Source of the DNA: Caulobacter sp. 73W
Lineage (GTDB): Bacteria > Pseudomonadota > Alphaproteobacteria > Caulobacterales > Caulobacteraceae
NCBI RefSeq assembly: GCF_041021955.1
Contig: NZ_CP158375.1
Span: 1,488,001-1,552,000, forward strand
Length of the DNA stretch: 64,000 bases
Reading direction: 5' to 3'
The notes under the pieces are model-generated. The model ran no database searches, was not told the DNA's origin, and was given only the letters and a program-made list of their open reading frames with translations. The translations under genes and the position numbers were made by a program. Positions 51,429 to 62,501 of this stretch are shown one piece after another. Within the stretch, counting starts at the first letter, position 1. Every line of letters begins with the position of its first letter.

Positions 51429-51809
51429 ATGGGGAACACCGTTCTCATCGTGGACGACAGCAAGCTGGCGCGCATCGTGGTCGCCAAGGCTCTGGACGCA
51501 CTGCAGCCTGATTGGGTGCGCGTTGAGGCCTCCAGCGCCGAAGAAGCGCTCGAAGTGATCAGCCAGCAAAAGATCGACCTGGCGATTCTGGATTACAATA
51601 TGCCGGGCAAGGATGGCCTCGCCTTGGCGGAGGACATGCGTGCTCGCTTCCCGCAAATGCCGATCGCCGTCGCCACGGCCAACATCCAAGACGAGATCAT
51701 CGCCCGGGCTCGCGCTGCGGATGCGGCCTTCATCGCCAAGCCGGTGACACAGGACAGCCTGCGCGGCTTCGTCTCCGGCGCGGCCCTTCGGCTTCGGGCC
51801 GCCCAGTGA
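51429..51809 (+). CDS. cheY: CheY-like response regulator
   Basis: 126-aa receiver: VDDSKLAR at the start, phospho-acceptor D55 in LDYNMPG, Thr/Ala switch ATANIQ and KPVT near 106. Likely output or phosphate sink of the CheA pathway. Its stop overlaps the CheC start (GTGA). Confidence 0.9.
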   Translation: MGNTVLIVDDSKLARIVVAKALDALQPDWVRVEASSAEEALEVISQQKIDLAILDYNMPGKDGLALAEDMRARFPQMPIAVATANIQDEIIARARAADAAFIAKPVTQDSLRGFVSGAALRLRAAQ

Positions 51810-52438
51810 TCGCACAAGGCCGCATCGAGCTGGAGCCGCTGGAGCGCGACGCCCTCACCGAGCTGGTGAACATCGGGGTCAGCCGCGCCGCCGCGTCCTT
51901 GCGCAAGATGGTCGGCGAGCAGGTCCTGCTGTCGGTGCCGTCGGTGGAGGTGGTGACGCGCAACAGCGCCGCCGCCCTGATCCGAGAGCGCGAGCAGGGC
52001 GAGCTGGTGGCGGTGCTCCAGGACTTCAGCGGCGTGTTTTCCGGGCGCGCCCTGCTGATCTTCCCACAGGCCAACAGCCTGTCGCTCGTCCATGCGGTGA
52101 CCGGCGGCGCGCTGTCGCCGGAAGAGACCGCCGAGATGGAGCAGGAGGCCCTGGCCGAGACCGGCAATGTGGTCCTCAACAGCTGCCTGGCGACAATGGC
52201 CAACATGCTGCAGCAGCCACTGTCCATGTCCCTGCCCGAGGTCATTCGGGGCGACGGATTGGTGCTGTTCGACAGCGAGGGGCAGGGCGACGCTGGCGTG
52301 GTGCTGTTCCTCTACATCAACTTCTCCATCAACGACCGCGACATCCGTGGCTACATCGCCATGCTGATGGACCTGCCCTCGCTGGAGGCCCTGCGCACCT
52401 TGATCGCGCAATTCATCGCCCGCGTGACGGGAGACTGA
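51806..52438 (+). CDS. CheC-like CheY-P phosphatase
   Basis: 210 residues from GTG 51806. Two ExxN phosphatase motifs: ELVN at 19-22 and ETGN at 118-121, both flanked by helices as in CheC. CheC is uncommon in Proteobacteria, where CheZ or CheX is usual. It would dephosphorylate the CheY coded just before, with which it is coupled. Confidence 0.88.
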   Translation: MIAQGRIELEPLERDALTELVNIGVSRAAASLRKMVGEQVLLSVPSVEVVTRNSAAALIREREQGELVAVLQDFSGVFSGRALLIFPQANSLSLVHAVTGGALSPEETAEMEQEALAETGNVVLNSCLATMANMLQQPLSMSLPEVIRGDGLVLFDSEGQGDAGVVLFLYINFSINDRDIRGYIAMLMDLPSLEALRTLIAQFIARVTGD

Positions 52439-52440
52439 GC

Positions 52441-55191
52441 ATGGACCAGGGCGCAGCATCCCCGCAGGAGACGGCCGCTTTCGGCGCCGACGTCCTGGCG
52501 CAGCTGCGCGCCCTCGCCGGTCCCGTCTTCGAGGCCCTCGCCGCCAGCGGCGCAGCCATCTGCGTCAGCGATCCTAGGCAGTCGGGCGCACCGATCGTCT
52601 TCGTCAACGCCGCCTTCGAGGACCTGACGGGCTACGACAAGGCTGAGCTGATCGGCTACAGCGCCAGGATCCTGCTCAGCGACTCGACCGATGCGAACGT
52701 CGTCACCGAGGTGGAGAAGAGCCTTGAGACGCACAAGAGCGCCCGCGCCGATCTTCAGCTGCGCCGCGAGAACGGCCGGTCCTTCTGGTGCCGCATGGCG
52801 GTAAGCACCATCGCCGACGCCGACGGTCGCTCGGTCTTCCAGCTCGCCTCGCTCGTCGACATTACGACCGAGCGTCTCGATCCCGATCTGCCCGCCGAAC
52901 TGCAAAAGGCCCGCCAGGATCTGAAAGCCGCCAAGGAGCGCGTGCGGGTCACCCGCGCCGTCGCCGGCGCCGCGGGCGCATGGGAATGGGATCTGGCCGC
53001 CGGCGTGCTGGTGGCCGACGCGCGGTTCGCCGCTCTCTACGGCCTGGACCCGGTGCTGGCAGCCGCCGGCCTGCCCGCCAAGGCCTTCTACGATCCGATT
53101 CATCCCGATGATCTTCTACGCATGAAGATCGCCATCGCCGGGGTGAAGAACGGCGCCGAGGTCTTCGTTCGCGACTATCGTGTGGTCAGCGAGGACGGCG
53201 CCATAAGGTGGGTCTCGGCGCGTGGCCGCACCTGGCTTGACGACGACGACAGGCCGGCCCGCCTGTCGGGGGTGCTGGCGGACATCACCGACCAAAAGCG
53301 CGCCGAGGAGCGCCTGCGGATCGCGCAGTCAGCGGGCGGCGTCGGCACGTTCGAGTACCTCAGCGGGTTTGGCACTGTGGAGGTGTCCGAGCAGTTCTGC
53401 CGTCTGCTCGGTCTAAATCCGGCCGAGAGCCTTCCAGTTCGCACAATCAACAGCTTGGTTCATCCGGATGATCCGCCCCTGGTCGGCCAATGGGGTGATC
53501 CGGCTTCCGAATTTCAGACCCTTCGCATCTTGCGAGCGGACGACGGGCAGGAGCGGTGGCTGACGGTGCGCGGGGAACATCACGCTCACAACGCAACCGG
53601 CGCCGTCAGCTTCACCGGCGTGATCTACGACGTCACCGACGCCAAGCTGGCGGAGACCCGTCTGCGGGTCCTGACCGAGACTCTCGAGGAGAACATCGTC
53701 GAGCGCACCCAGGAGCGGGACCGCATCTGGAACCTGTCGCGCGACCTGCTCTTCGTCGCCTCCGCTCAGGGGCGCTTCACGGCGGTGAATCCGGCCTGGT
53801 CGATGTTGACCGACGATGTCGACAGCCTGCTCGGCACGATCGTCACGGCCCTGATTCATCCGGACGAAGCCGAGGCGGCCCGAGCTCAGCTAAGGGGCAC
53901 GACCCAGGACGGCGGCAGCGGCGACTTCGACTGTCGCATGAAGGACGCCACCGGCGCCTGGCGTTGGATCAGCTGGACGATAAGCTCGGACGGCGGCGCG
54001 CTCTATGGCGCGGGCCGCGACGTCACCCAGCGCCGGGTGCTGGAGGACCAGCTGCGCCAGGCGCAGAAGATGGAGGCGGTGGGCCAGCTCACCGGCGGCA
54101 TCGCTCACGACTTCAACAACATGCTGACCGGCATACTCGGCGGCATCGAGATGGTGCGCAAACGCCTGCAGACCGGGCGCACCGAGGACGCAGAGCGCTT
54201 CTTGAACACCGCCGCCCAGTCGGGCGAGCGGGCGGCGGCCCTGACCCATCGCCTGCTGGCCTTCTCGCGCCGCCAGACCCTCGACACCCGCGCCACCGAC
54301 GTCGGCGCGCTGGTCGCCTCGATGAGCGATCTGATGTCGCGGACCATGGGCGAGCAGGTGAAGATCGAGACCAGCATTCCGGACGACCTGTGGCCCGGCG
54401 CGGCCGACGCCAACCAGCTGGAAAGCGCCATCCTCAACCTGGCGATCAACGCCCGCGACGCCATGCCCGCGGGCGGTCGCCTGGCCATCACCGTGGCCAA
54501 CCGGGTGCTGCGCGCCGAGGCGCTCGACCCCGCCGAGGCGATCGCCCCCGGCGACTATGTGGAGGTGTCGGTCTCGGACACCGGGGTCGGCATGCCGCCG
54601 GCCGTCATCGCCAAGGTCTTCGAGCCGTTCTACACCACCAAGCCGCTGGGCCAGGGCACCGGCCTTGGCCTGTCGATGATCTACGGCTTCATGCAGCAGT
54701 TGAAGGGCGCGGTGCGGATCTCCAGCATCGAGGGGCGCGGCACGACCGTGCGCCTGCTGATCCCGCGCCACCTTGGCCAGGCGCAGGCCGAGCCGGTCAA
54801 GACCTTGGCTGCGCCGCAAGGCCAAGGTGAGACCGTTCTGGTTGTCGAGGACGATCCGGCCGTTCGCCTGCTCGTGTTGCAGGTGCTGGAAGAGCTCGGC
54901 TATCGCGCCATCGAGGCCGCCGCCGCCGACGAGGCCCTCCCGCGGCTCGAGGGCGTCGAGGCGATCGATCTGATGGTCACCGATGTGGGTCTGCCGGGCA
55001 TGAACGGCCGCCAGCTCGCCGACCTGGCCCGCCAGGGCCGGCCGGACCTGCCGGTGCTGTTCATCACCGGCTACGCCCACGCGGCCGCGGACGACGGCCT
55101 TGCGCTGGAGCCGGGCATGCAGGTGATCACCAAGCCCTTCAACATCGACGAGCTCGGTCGCCGTATCGAAGCGATGATCTCCGCGCGCTGA
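52441..55191 (+). CDS. Hybrid sensor histidine kinase with four PAS domains
   Basis: 916 residues, starting 2 bases after the CheC stop. Order: PAS (about 30-140, lacking the photoactive LOV cysteine), PAS with [16 protein letters not shown] (180-290), PAS (300-410), PAS (430-530), HisKA with phospho-acceptor His in GGIAHDFNN (about 556), HATPase ([26 protein letters not shown]) and a C-terminal receiver with acceptor Asp near 847 and FITGYA. No membrane helix. It probably brings a second sensory input to the chemosensory operon. Confidence 0.93.
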   Translation: MDQGAASPQETAAFGADVLAQLRALAGPVFEALAASGAAICVSDPRQSGAPIVFVNAAFEDLTGYDKAELIGYSARILLSDSTDANVVTEVEKSLETHKSARADLQLRRENGRSFWCRMAVSTIADADGRSVFQLASLVDITTERLDPDLPAELQKARQDLKAAKERVRVTRAVAGAAGAWEWDLAAGVLVADARFAALYGLDPVLAAAGLPAKAFYDPIHPDDLLRMKIAIAGVKNGAEVFVRDYRVVSEDGAIRWVSARGRTWLDDDDRPARLSGVLADITDQKRAEERLRIAQSAGGVGTFEYLSGFGTVEVSEQFCRLLGLNPAESLPVRTINSLVHPDDPPLVGQWGDPASEFQTLRILRADDGQERWLTVRGEHHAHNATGAVSFTGVIYDVTDAKLAETRLRVLTETLEENIVERTQERDRIWNLSRDLLFVASAQGRFTAVNPAWSMLTDDVDSLLGTIVTALIHPDEAEAARAQLRGTTQDGGSGDFDCRMKDATGAWRWISWTISSDGGALYGAGRDVTQRRVLEDQLRQAQKMEAVGQLTGGIAHDFNNMLTGILGGIEMVRKRLQTGRTEDAERFLNTAAQSGERAAALTHRLLAFSRRQTLDTRATDVGALVASMSDLMSRTMGEQVKIETSIPDDLWPGAADANQLESAILNLAINARDAMPAGGRLAITVANRVLRAEALDPAEAIAPGDYVEVSVSDTGVGMPPAVIAKVFEPFYTTKPLGQGTGLGLSMIYGFMQQLKGAVRISSIEGRGTTVRLLIPRHLGQAQAEPVKTLAAPQGQGETVLVVEDDPAVRLLVLQVLEELGYRAIEAAAADEALPRLEGVEAIDLMVTDVGLPGMNGRQLADLARQGRPDLPVLFITGYAHAAADDGLALEPGMQVITKPFNIDELGRRIEAMISAR

Positions 55192-55550
55192 CCCGGCCGC
55201 TGATCAGTCGCACGACCCAACCAGTTTGCCGCGAGGCTGGCGGCGGCGAGCGGGTTGAAGCGCATTTTCTGAAATCCTCACGAACGGCGACCTGACGAGA
55301 AGTCCGAAGACGTAAGGCGCGATACCCTCGCAAGCGCCAGCTTTGGGTTCTAAGGGGCGGGCACCTCCGGTCTCGATGCACGGCCGTCCGACGACAGCCC
55401 ATCTTGCCGTTTGGCGCGCTGCGGTGGCATCGGCTGATCTCCGGCCCGCCATCGACGGGGGGCCTCGGCAGTTATGGGAGGCGAGGATCGCCAGTTGATC
55501 AGTGATCTCGTCGCCGGCTCGCACCTTCACGACTATAGGAAGTTGCTGCC
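55192..55550. other. Intergenic region without a recognised gene
   Basis: About 360 bases between the hybrid kinase and the toxin-antitoxin operator. Open frames here are chance GC-rich frames. No hairpin with T-run was found after 55191. Confidence 0.5.
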
Positions 55551-55580
55551 GTGATATCATTTATTATGTGATGATATCAC
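55551..55580. promoter_or_regulatory. FitAB operator, 10-10-10 inverted repeat
   Basis: Perfect arms GTGATATCAT (55551-55560) and ATGATATCAC (55571-55580) with a 10-base AT-rich spacer, 20 bases before the antitoxin start. Position and symmetry fit autorepression by a ribbon-helix-helix antitoxin-toxin complex; the spacer may hold the -10. Confidence 0.7.
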
Positions 55581-55599
55581 CCCCTTCGGAGAGCACGTT

Positions 55600-55854
55600 A
55601 TGGCCGCCGTTACGGTCCGCAATATCTCAGAGAGAACGCACCGCGCTCTGAAGGCTCGCGCCGCTCGTCATGGGCGAAGCACGGAAGCTGAAATTCGTGA
55701 GATTCTGGAAGCCGCCGTGCACCCCGCGGATCGTCCGCGCCTGGGCATGATGTTGTCGGCATTGAGCCGCGACGCCGGACTGACGAATGCCGACTTCGAC
55801 GCGTTGGAGGCTGCGATTGACCGCAAGCCCGCTGAACCCATGCGCTTCGAATGA
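55600..55854 (+). CDS. FitA-like antitoxin (ribbon-helix-helix)
   Basis: 84 residues. N-terminal ribbon-helix-helix: AAVTVRNISERTHRALKARAARHGRSTEAEIREILEAAV, characteristic of FitA. The C-terminal part (FDALEAAIDRKPAEP) should mask the toxin. ATGA overlap with the toxin gene. Confidence 0.9.
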   Translation: MAAVTVRNISERTHRALKARAARHGRSTEAEIREILEAAVHPADRPRLGMMLSALSRDAGLTNADFDALEAAIDRKPAEPMRFE

Positions 55855-56270
55855 TACTGCTCGATACGAACGTCGTCTCAGAGGCGATCAGACCCGAGCC
55901 CTCCTCGGCCGTCGGCGCCTGGCTGGATCGCCAAGCGCCCGAAACGCTGTTCGTGTCGAGCGTGACGGTCGCGGAAATGTTGTTTGGGGTAAGCGCCCTT
56001 CCAGATGGTCGTCGCAAGCAGATGCTCAGACAGGCCGTGCTCGGAATTGTCGATCTGTTCGAAGACAGGATCTTGCCTTTCGATACCGCCGCTGCGCGCA
56101 GCTATGCCGATCTGACGGCTAACGCTCGCAAGGTTGGAAGAGGCTTCCCCACGCCTGACGGCTACATCGCAGCAATCGCAGCGGCGAATGGATTTGCCGT
56201 CGCAACGCGCGACACCGGTCCTTTCGAAGCTGGAGGTCTGGAGGTCATCGATCCGTGGACCGCAACGTAG
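55851..56270 (+). CDS. FitB-like PIN-domain toxin
   Basis: 139-aa PIN ribonuclease with D5 (LLDTNVVSE), E42, D103 (TPDGYIAAIA) and D121 (ATRDTGPFE). The SE after the first Asp motif and the TPDGYIAAIAAANG block are typical of FitB. Looks intact. Confidence 0.92.
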   Translation: MILLDTNVVSEAIRPEPSSAVGAWLDRQAPETLFVSSVTVAEMLFGVSALPDGRRKQMLRQAVLGIVDLFEDRILPFDTAAARSYADLTANARKVGRGFPTPDGYIAAIAAANGFAVATRDTGPFEAGGLEVIDPWTAT

Positions 56271-56689
56271 GCGTTGATCCGGCATCACCCCGCGTGTTTT
56301 GAAGAGACGAGACTAACGGTAGACAACAGCCTGTCCGTTTCCATGGCGAGCGGGCCGATAGGTATCCGGTCATGGGACCAATCGGATTCGTATCAGGCCT
56401 GTTTGCTAAGGAGGCGGTGCTGGGTCTGACCAACGTGCGGCCCTGTCCGATAAGGCTGAGTACGAAACACCACTGAAGGCGCGGTCGGCGCAAGATCGAT
56501 CTCGACCAAATCAGCAAGATCGATCACGCCTGCCGCCTCCCCGCCAGCGGCCTGATCGGCGACTTGATCGCCTAGTTGCGACACCGCGTCTGACGGGCTG
56601 ACATCTTCGCCCAGAACGCCCCCAAAGAAACGCAGCCCTGCACGCAGAGTCTATGAATGCCTACCGGCCCTCTTGCGCGTTGAAGCTGG
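56271..56689. other. Intergenic region without a recognised gene
   Basis: About 420 bases after the FitB-like gene. No supported ORF, RNA or terminator was seen; composition is slightly less GC-rich than the genes around it. Confidence 0.5.
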
Positions 56690-57148
56690 ATGGCCCGGCT
56701 CAAAACCTTCATCACTTCGGACGGCCTTACGGATTTCGTCGTCGCCACGACCTCGCGACCCAAGGCTCTGGCGGCCTGGGGCGTGCGGCAGGACCTTTTC
56801 AAGCAGGGAGCGGCGAGGGAGACCGACGAGGCGGCGCTGGTGAGGGCGGCGGCTCAGCAGCCGAATGTCGTCCTGGAGCGGCCCGCCGGCGGCCGGAAGG
56901 GCCCCATACGCTTGCCCGCGCCTGAGCCCGCCCCCAAGGTTTCCAAGGCCCAGCAAGCGGCGAAGCGGCGCATCGAGACCATCAAAGCCGAACAGGCGGC
57001 GCTCGAAGCGAAAGAAGACGCCGCTCGCGCCGACCTCGCAAAAAGGCGCGCCGCCCTCGATTCAGAGGAGGCGCGCCTCGACAAGCACTACGCCTCTCGC
57101 AAGGCCAAGCTGGGCGACCGCCTGGCGGCCGCCCGTCGCAAGGCTTAG
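56690..57148 (+). CDS. Hypothetical basic coiled-coil protein
   Basis: 152 residues. N-terminal 35 residues (FITSDGLTDFVVATTSRPKALAAWGVRQDLF) look like a small folded unit known from uncharacterised Caulobacterales proteins; residues 85-152 form a Lys/Ala/Glu-rich coiled coil with a basic tail. Ends convergently with the SDR gene, overlapping it by 4 bases. Function unknown. Confidence 0.7.
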   Translation: MARLKTFITSDGLTDFVVATTSRPKALAAWGVRQDLFKQGAARETDEAALVRAAAQQPNVVLERPAGGRKGPIRLPAPEPAPKVSKAQQAAKRRIETIKAEQAALEAKEDAARADLAKRRAALDSEEARLDKHYASRKAKLGDRLAAARRKA

Positions 57149-57929
57149 GAACGATCCGAGCCGGGCTCGGCCATCTTGCGATGCTGCTCGGCCAACACGC
57201 TTTGCGGCGTCACCGCCGCCATGGCCGCCTGCATCTTGTTCTTCCAGCCAGCGACCACGTCGCCCTCGCCCTTCATCATCGCCTCGAAGCCGACCTTGGC
57301 GACATCGGCCGGATCGTCCTTCTTCGGATCGGAGCCGACCTTGGTGTCGAGCAGATCGGCGCGTTCGAAAAAGTCGGTGTCAGTCGGCCCGGGCATCAGG
57401 CAGGTGACGGTCACGCCCGTATCCTTCAACTCATTGCGAAGGGCCCAGGAGAAGCTGTCTATGAAGGCCTTGGTGCCGTTGTAGACGGCTTGGAAGCTGC
57501 CAGGCATCAGGCCGGCGATGGAGCCGGTGATCAGGATGCGGCCTTGATCGGCGTCGCGCATGCGGCGGGCCAGGTGGTGCAGCAGATAGATCGTGCCGGT
57601 GATGTTGGTGTCCACCACATGCATGATTTCGTTGAAGTCCTGGTCGAGAAAGGCGTGGCCAAGGCCACGGCCTGCATTGGCCATCAGGGCGTCGACCTGA
57701 CGGCCGGCGATCACGTCGAGCAGCTCATCGACGCCTTCGGTGTCGGAAAGATCGACGTGGACCGCCTCGACGGCGACGCCATGGGCCGAAAGGGCCTGAC
57801 GGGCCTCCACGATGGACGCCTCGTCGGCGGCGATGATCAGGTCATAGCCGTTTTGGGCCGCCAGCTTGGCCAACTCGTAGCCGATGCCGCTGGAGGCGCC
57901 GGTGATGACGGCGAGAGGTCGGATATCGG

Positions 57930-57933
<4 letters not shown>
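57145..57933 (-). CDS. Short-chain dehydrogenase
   Basis: 262-aa [21 protein letters not shown] at the N-terminus, NAGRG near 90, catalytic Ser in TGSIAG, YNGTK near 155. Last gene of the stress operon that starts with the SRPBCC protein; its ATG overlaps the stop of the zinc dehydrogenase (ATGA). Substrate unknown. Confidence 0.9.
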
Positions 57934-59123
<1,190 letters not shown>

Positions 59124-59145
59124 GGGGTCTCCTTGAAATCTGGGA

Positions 59146-59739
59146 TCAGGCGCGAGGCGCCGCGTCGGGGGCTTGCGAGGTGGAGATCTCGCCGGTCTCC
59201 ATGAGCTGTTTGAAGCGGCGCAGATCGTGGCGCGCCTGCACCTTGGGCTCTTTCAGGAAGAGCTTGGCGATCAGCTTGCCAAGGTCGCCGCCGGGCGGGT
59301 CGTAAACGATGGTGGCGGTCACTTCGGCGCCGCGCCCTGGCGGCGCGTCGCGAAACTCGATGCGGCCGGCGTTCTTGATGTCGGCGTCCTTTTCGGACTC
59401 CCAGGCGATCACCGCGCCGTCCTGCTCCTCGGTGATGACCGAGGTCCACTCGACGGTCTTGCCGGCCGGCGCTTCGACCGTCCAACGCGAGCGGCGGTCG
59501 TCGAGGACCTCGACGGCCACGATGTTCTCCATGAACAGCGGAAGATTCCGAAAATCTCGCCAGAAGGCGAACAGCTCGGCGCGGGGGCGGTTGATGGTCA
59601 CGGTGCGACCGACGAGGGAGGCTTGATCCCAGTCCCGCGCCTCAGCCGCCTGATGGGCGACGTCGCGCTGATGCACCGCGGCGGTCAGGGGCGCATCGCT
59701 TTGCAGGGCGCGCTCCAGGTTTTTTTCTTGGGAAGACAT
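59146..59739 (-). CDS. SRPBCC-family protein (polyketide cyclase/CoxG-like)
   Basis: 197 residues from ATG 59739. SRPBCC helix-grip domain: [48 protein letters not shown]-type strand and a C-terminal helix ([30 protein letters not shown]). The closely similar family is found next to formaldehyde dehydrogenase-like genes in many stress clusters. First gene of the operon; exact EcfG-type promoter 31 bases upstream. Confidence 0.88.
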   Translation of the reverse strand: MSSQEKNLERALQSDAPLTAAVHQRDVAHQAAEARDWDQASLVGRTVTINRPRAELFAFWRDFRNLPLFMENIVAVEVLDDRRSRWTVEAPAGKTVEWTSVITEEQDGAVIAWESEKDADIKNAGRIEFRDAPPGRGAEVTATIVYDPPGGDLGKLIAKLFLKEPKVQARHDLRRFKQLMETGEISTSQAPDAAPRA

Positions 59740-59769
59740 CCGGCTCTCCTGGCTTATCCGTGCGATCCC

Positions 59770-59795
59770 AACCCTGCCGCCATCCGGCTTGTTCC
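59770..59795 (-). promoter_or_regulatory. EcfG-type promoter of the SRPBCC-dehydrogenase-SDR operon
   Basis: Minus strand GGAAC (59795-59791), 18-base gap, GTT (59772-59770), 31 bases before ATG 59739. Confidence 0.7.
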
Positions 59796-59881
59796 CAAGG
59801 CGGCGCTTGCGGGCCTTGGGAACATGTCGGTCGCCGGAACCTTCCTGGGGGACAGGTTCGCAAAGCCGTGGAGGACCGCCC

Positions 59882-60097
59882 ATGTCCAATCAGGAACAGA
59901 CCTATCTGGTGCGCCGATCCGGCGAGCGCGCCGGACGTCTGGTTCAAGCGCAAAGCATTGAGGAGGCGGCGGTCGCCTGGCTGGAGGTCGCCGACGCCGA
60001 GGACGGCGAACTGTCCGTCATCGTTCGTCCCTGTGACGGTCACGACGAGCATTGCCTGGTGATCGACCTGGGCACGGGAGAGACCCGCCAGTGCTAG
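59882..60097 (+). CDS. DUF5961-like small protein
   Basis: 71 residues from ATG 59882 with GGAGG. YLVRRSGERAGRLVQAQSIEEAAVAWLEV and GELSVIVRPCDGHDEHCLVIDLGTGE match the pattern of DUF5961, small cytoplasmic proteins of unknown function. A GGAAC at 59819-59823 with CCTT 16 bases on could be a weak stress promoter. Divergent from the SRPBCC operon. Confidence 0.75.
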   Translation: MSNQEQTYLVRRSGERAGRLVQAQSIEEAAVAWLEVADAEDGELSVIVRPCDGHDEHCLVIDLGTGETRQC

Positions 60098-60129
60098 GGC
60101 GCGCCATCATGCTGCGGGATCGGTGAAGC

Positions 60130-60909
60130 GTGCGCATCGCCACCTTCAACATCAACGGCGTCAACGGCCGCCTTCCTGCCCTTCTGCAATGGCTGGAGGA
60201 GACAGCGCCGGACGTGGTCTGTCTGCAGGAGTTGAAAGCGCCGCAGGAACGTTTTCCCGCCGCCGCCCTGGAGCGGGCGGGCTATGGCTCCATATGGCGG
60301 GGCCAGACGCGGTGGAATGGCGTGGCGATCCTGGCGCGTGGCGCCGAGCCTCAGCCGATCCTTTCGCGCCTGCCCGGCGAGGCGAAGGATGATCAAAGCC
60401 GCTATATCGAGGCGGCCGTGCAGGGCGTGGTGATCGCCGGGCTTTATCTGCCCAACGGCAACCCAGCGCCGGGTCCCAGGTTCGACTACAAGCTGCGCTG
60501 GTTCGACCGCCTCCAGGCGCGGGCCGACGTCCTGCTCGCCGCCGATGTGCCGGCGGTTCTGGCCGGGGACTTCAACGTCATGCCCACGGATCTGGACGTC
60601 TATGCGCCCGAGCGCTGGCGCGATGATGCGCTCTTCAGACCGGAGGTTCGCGCCGCCTATGCGCGGCTGGTCGACAGCGGTTGGACAGACGCGATCCGCA
60701 AGCTGCATCCGGGGAAGCGCATCTACACCTTCTGGAAGTATCTGCGACAAGCCTACGAGCGCGACGCTGGCCTTCGCATCGACCATCTGCTGCTCAGCCC
60801 GACCATCGCTCCGAGCCTGCGAGCGGCCGGCGTGGACCGCTTCGTCCGCGGGCGCGACAAGCCCAGCGACCATGCGCCCGTCTGGATCGAGCTGAATTTA
60901 TCCGAATAG
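60130..60909 (+). CDS. xth: Exodeoxyribonuclease III
   Basis: 259 residues from GTG 60130. AP endonuclease and 3'-5' exonuclease of base excision repair. Motifs of the EEP fold: FNINGVNGRL, CLQELKAPQ (metal Glu), NGNPAPGPRFDYKL, GDFNVMP and DHAPVW (catalytic Asp-His). Full length. With the 3-methyladenine glycosylase it adds DNA repair to this stress-rich window. Confidence 0.95.
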   Translation: MRIATFNINGVNGRLPALLQWLEETAPDVVCLQELKAPQERFPAAALERAGYGSIWRGQTRWNGVAILARGAEPQPILSRLPGEAKDDQSRYIEAAVQGVVIAGLYLPNGNPAPGPRFDYKLRWFDRLQARADVLLAADVPAVLAGDFNVMPTDLDVYAPERWRDDALFRPEVRAAYARLVDSGWTDAIRKLHPGKRIYTFWKYLRQAYERDAGLRIDHLLLSPTIAPSLRAAGVDRFVRGRDKPSDHAPVWIELNLSE

Positions 60910-60913
60910 GGCC

Positions 60914-61465
60914 CTAGGCCCCTGCCGCCGCCCAATCCCGGGCGTCCGTGGTCACGGGCGGCTTGGAGCGAAGGATAGGCCGCTGGGTGTCCAGCAATCC
61001 GGCCAGTAGGCTTCGGGCTCGGAAGACCCTGCTCTTGATGGTCCCCACGCTGCAGTCGGCCGCCAAGGCTGCTTCCTCGTAGGACAGGTCGTGGACCACG
61101 ACGAGGAGAAGGGCTTCGCGGTAATAGGATGGCAAGGCCTCGAGCGCCTTGAGAAGATCACGATGCCGCGCCCGCCATTCCTGGTCGGCCTCATGACGAG
61201 GCTCGTCGCCCTCGACCTCCAGCGACACTTCGCGCCGCCGCTTGCGGATCAGGGACAAGAACGTGTTGCGGATGATCATGTAGAGCCAGGCCTTCATGTT
61301 CGTGCCCGGCGTGTACTGATCGCGAAAGCGGCAGGCCCGAAGGAGGCTGTCTTGCAGCACGTCCTCGGCGTCGGCGACTGACTTGGCCAGGCCGATCGCG
61401 AACGCGCGGGCGGCGGGCAGAAGGCTTTCGAGCTCTGCGAGAAACGGATCTGACGGCTTACCCAT
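60914..61465 (-). CDS. ECF sigma factor, EcfG-like
   Basis: 183 residues from ATG 61465 (or 61474). Region 2: SVADAEDVLQDSLLRACRFRDQY and GTNMKAWLYMIIRNTFLSLIRKRRREVSL, the strongest EcfG-type feature; region 4: LSYEEAALAADCSVGTIKSRVFRAR. It differs from the sigma factor at 5933-6472 mainly in the C-terminal tail. No NepR or PhyR gene is adjacent. Its stop is 5 bases from that of xth. Confidence 0.88.
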   Translation of the reverse strand: MGKPSDPFLAELESLLPAARAFAIGLAKSVADAEDVLQDSLLRACRFRDQYTPGTNMKAWLYMIIRNTFLSLIRKRRREVSLEVEGDEPRHEADQEWRARHRDLLKALEALPSYYREALLLVVVHDLSYEEAALAADCSVGTIKSRVFRARSLLAGLLDTQRPILRSKPPVTTDARDWAAAGA

Positions 61466-61567
61466 GTGCCGCAAAAGCCCCCGCTTCAGCGATCGTTCCT
61501 ATGTGCGCAAGCCGACGCTGGGGCCCGGGCCAAGGCGTGTACGGCAAGGCTTCGCGCGGGGCGCAGC

Positions 61568-62245
61568 TCAGGCTCCTGTCTGGTGATCGGGGGCGGCGAC
61601 CGGCTTGGACTCTGGCGAATTCTTGTGACGCAGGAAGATTGAGAAGACCACGAGGGCGGCCGTGGAGAGGAACTCGCTTTGCCAGTTCTGAAAGGACTCA
61701 AACCACAGCTGCGCATCGCCAAGATAGGCTACCGCGCCTGTGACGGGCTGACCGTGCAGCAGGGCTTCCTGCGCCGCCGCCCTGGCGCTGAAAAGCCAAT
61801 GCAGGATGAACGAGGCGACGAACAACGCCGCCAGCACGAGACCCAGCGAGTGGCTGTAGAGCCAGCCGGCGACGCCGGCTGCTCGGGCAAGACGGGGCGC
61901 TTGGACATCATCGCTGGGCAGCGTGTCGCGCGGCGGATCATCGGGGGCGCGCGACTCCGCCGAGCCTCGCTGAATCAGCATTGCGGTGAGCACCACATAG
62001 ACGCTCATCTGCAGGAACTCGCTCTCCCAGTTTTCGAAGACCGTAGAGAGAAATTCCGGATCGCCGGCATAGGCCAACAATCCGATCATCGGCTGGCCGT
62101 GGCGCTGCAATTCCTCCACCGCTGCACGCCAGCCGAAGACCCAGTGGCCCAACAGACTGATGGCGAACAGCGCGATAAGCGCCAAGGTCAGTCCGTTATC
62201 GGCGATCCGCCGCTTGAAGCTCGCCGCGGGGGAGACGTTACTCAT
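61568..62245 (-). CDS. DUF6766-like membrane protein with internal duplication
   Basis: 225 residues from ATG 62245. Two similar halves, each helix-loop-helix: HWVFGWRAAVEELQRHGQP...ENWESEFLQMSVYVVLTAMLI and HWLFSARAAAQEALLHGQP...QNWQSEFLSTAALVVFSIFLR. The WESEFLQ motif is the DUF6766 hallmark. Four membrane helices in all. Start overlaps the preceding small gene by 8 bases (ATGAGTAA). Function unknown; common in stress clusters. Confidence 0.8.
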   Translation of the reverse strand: MSNVSPAASFKRRIADNGLTLALIALFAISLLGHWVFGWRAAVEELQRHGQPMIGLLAYAGDPEFLSTVFENWESEFLQMSVYVVLTAMLIQRGSAESRAPDDPPRDTLPSDDVQAPRLARAAGVAGWLYSHSLGLVLAALFVASFILHWLFSARAAAQEALLHGQPVTGAVAYLGDAQLWFESFQNWQSEFLSTAALVVFSIFLRHKNSPESKPVAAPDHQTGA

Positions 62246-62450
62246 CGGGCGTATGGGCGCCGCGGCGGTCGGCCGGCGCCGGCTCGATCCCAGCGGCGCG
62301 ATCAAGCCGCGCGGCCGCTTCGTCATGCGCCTTTCGGGTGACCGCACCTTGCTCCTTTGCGTAGTCGTGCAGTTCGACCTTGCCCCCACCCAAGGGCGTC
62401 GTCGGGGGCGGGCCGGCGGGCTTGTGGAACTTAAGATCTTCGTTGGCCAT
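62238..62450 (-). CDS. Small hydrophilic protein
   Basis: 70 residues from ATG 62450 (MANEDLKFHKPAG); the frame is open to 62528 but that part contains the promoter. Pro, Lys and His-rich, probably disordered. Coupled to the membrane protein gene by an 8-base overlap. An exact EcfG-type promoter lies 26 bases upstream. Confidence 0.7.
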   Translation of the reverse strand: MANEDLKFHKPAGPPPTTPLGGGKVELHDYAKEQGAVTRKAHDEAAARLDRAAGIEPAPADRRGAHTPDE

Positions 62451-62475
62451 GAGCTTGCTCCCAGTGTGGGGAATG

Positions 62476-62501
62476 AACGTAGGCTGGCGAGGCGCTGTTC
62501 C
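62476..62501 (-). promoter_or_regulatory. EcfG-type promoter of a small-protein/DUF6766 operon
   Basis: Minus strand GGAAC (62501-62497), 17-base spacer, CGTT (62479-62476), 26 bases before ATG 62450. Exact match. Confidence 0.75.

Noticed and set aside
53890..55080. 396-codon minus-strand frame opposite the hybrid kinase
   Set aside because: The kinase frame has all expected motifs; the antisense frame has none.
61474..61497. Minus-strand GGAAC-N17-CTTT before the second sigma factor
   Set aside because: -10 mismatch and the start would be at the start codon itself.
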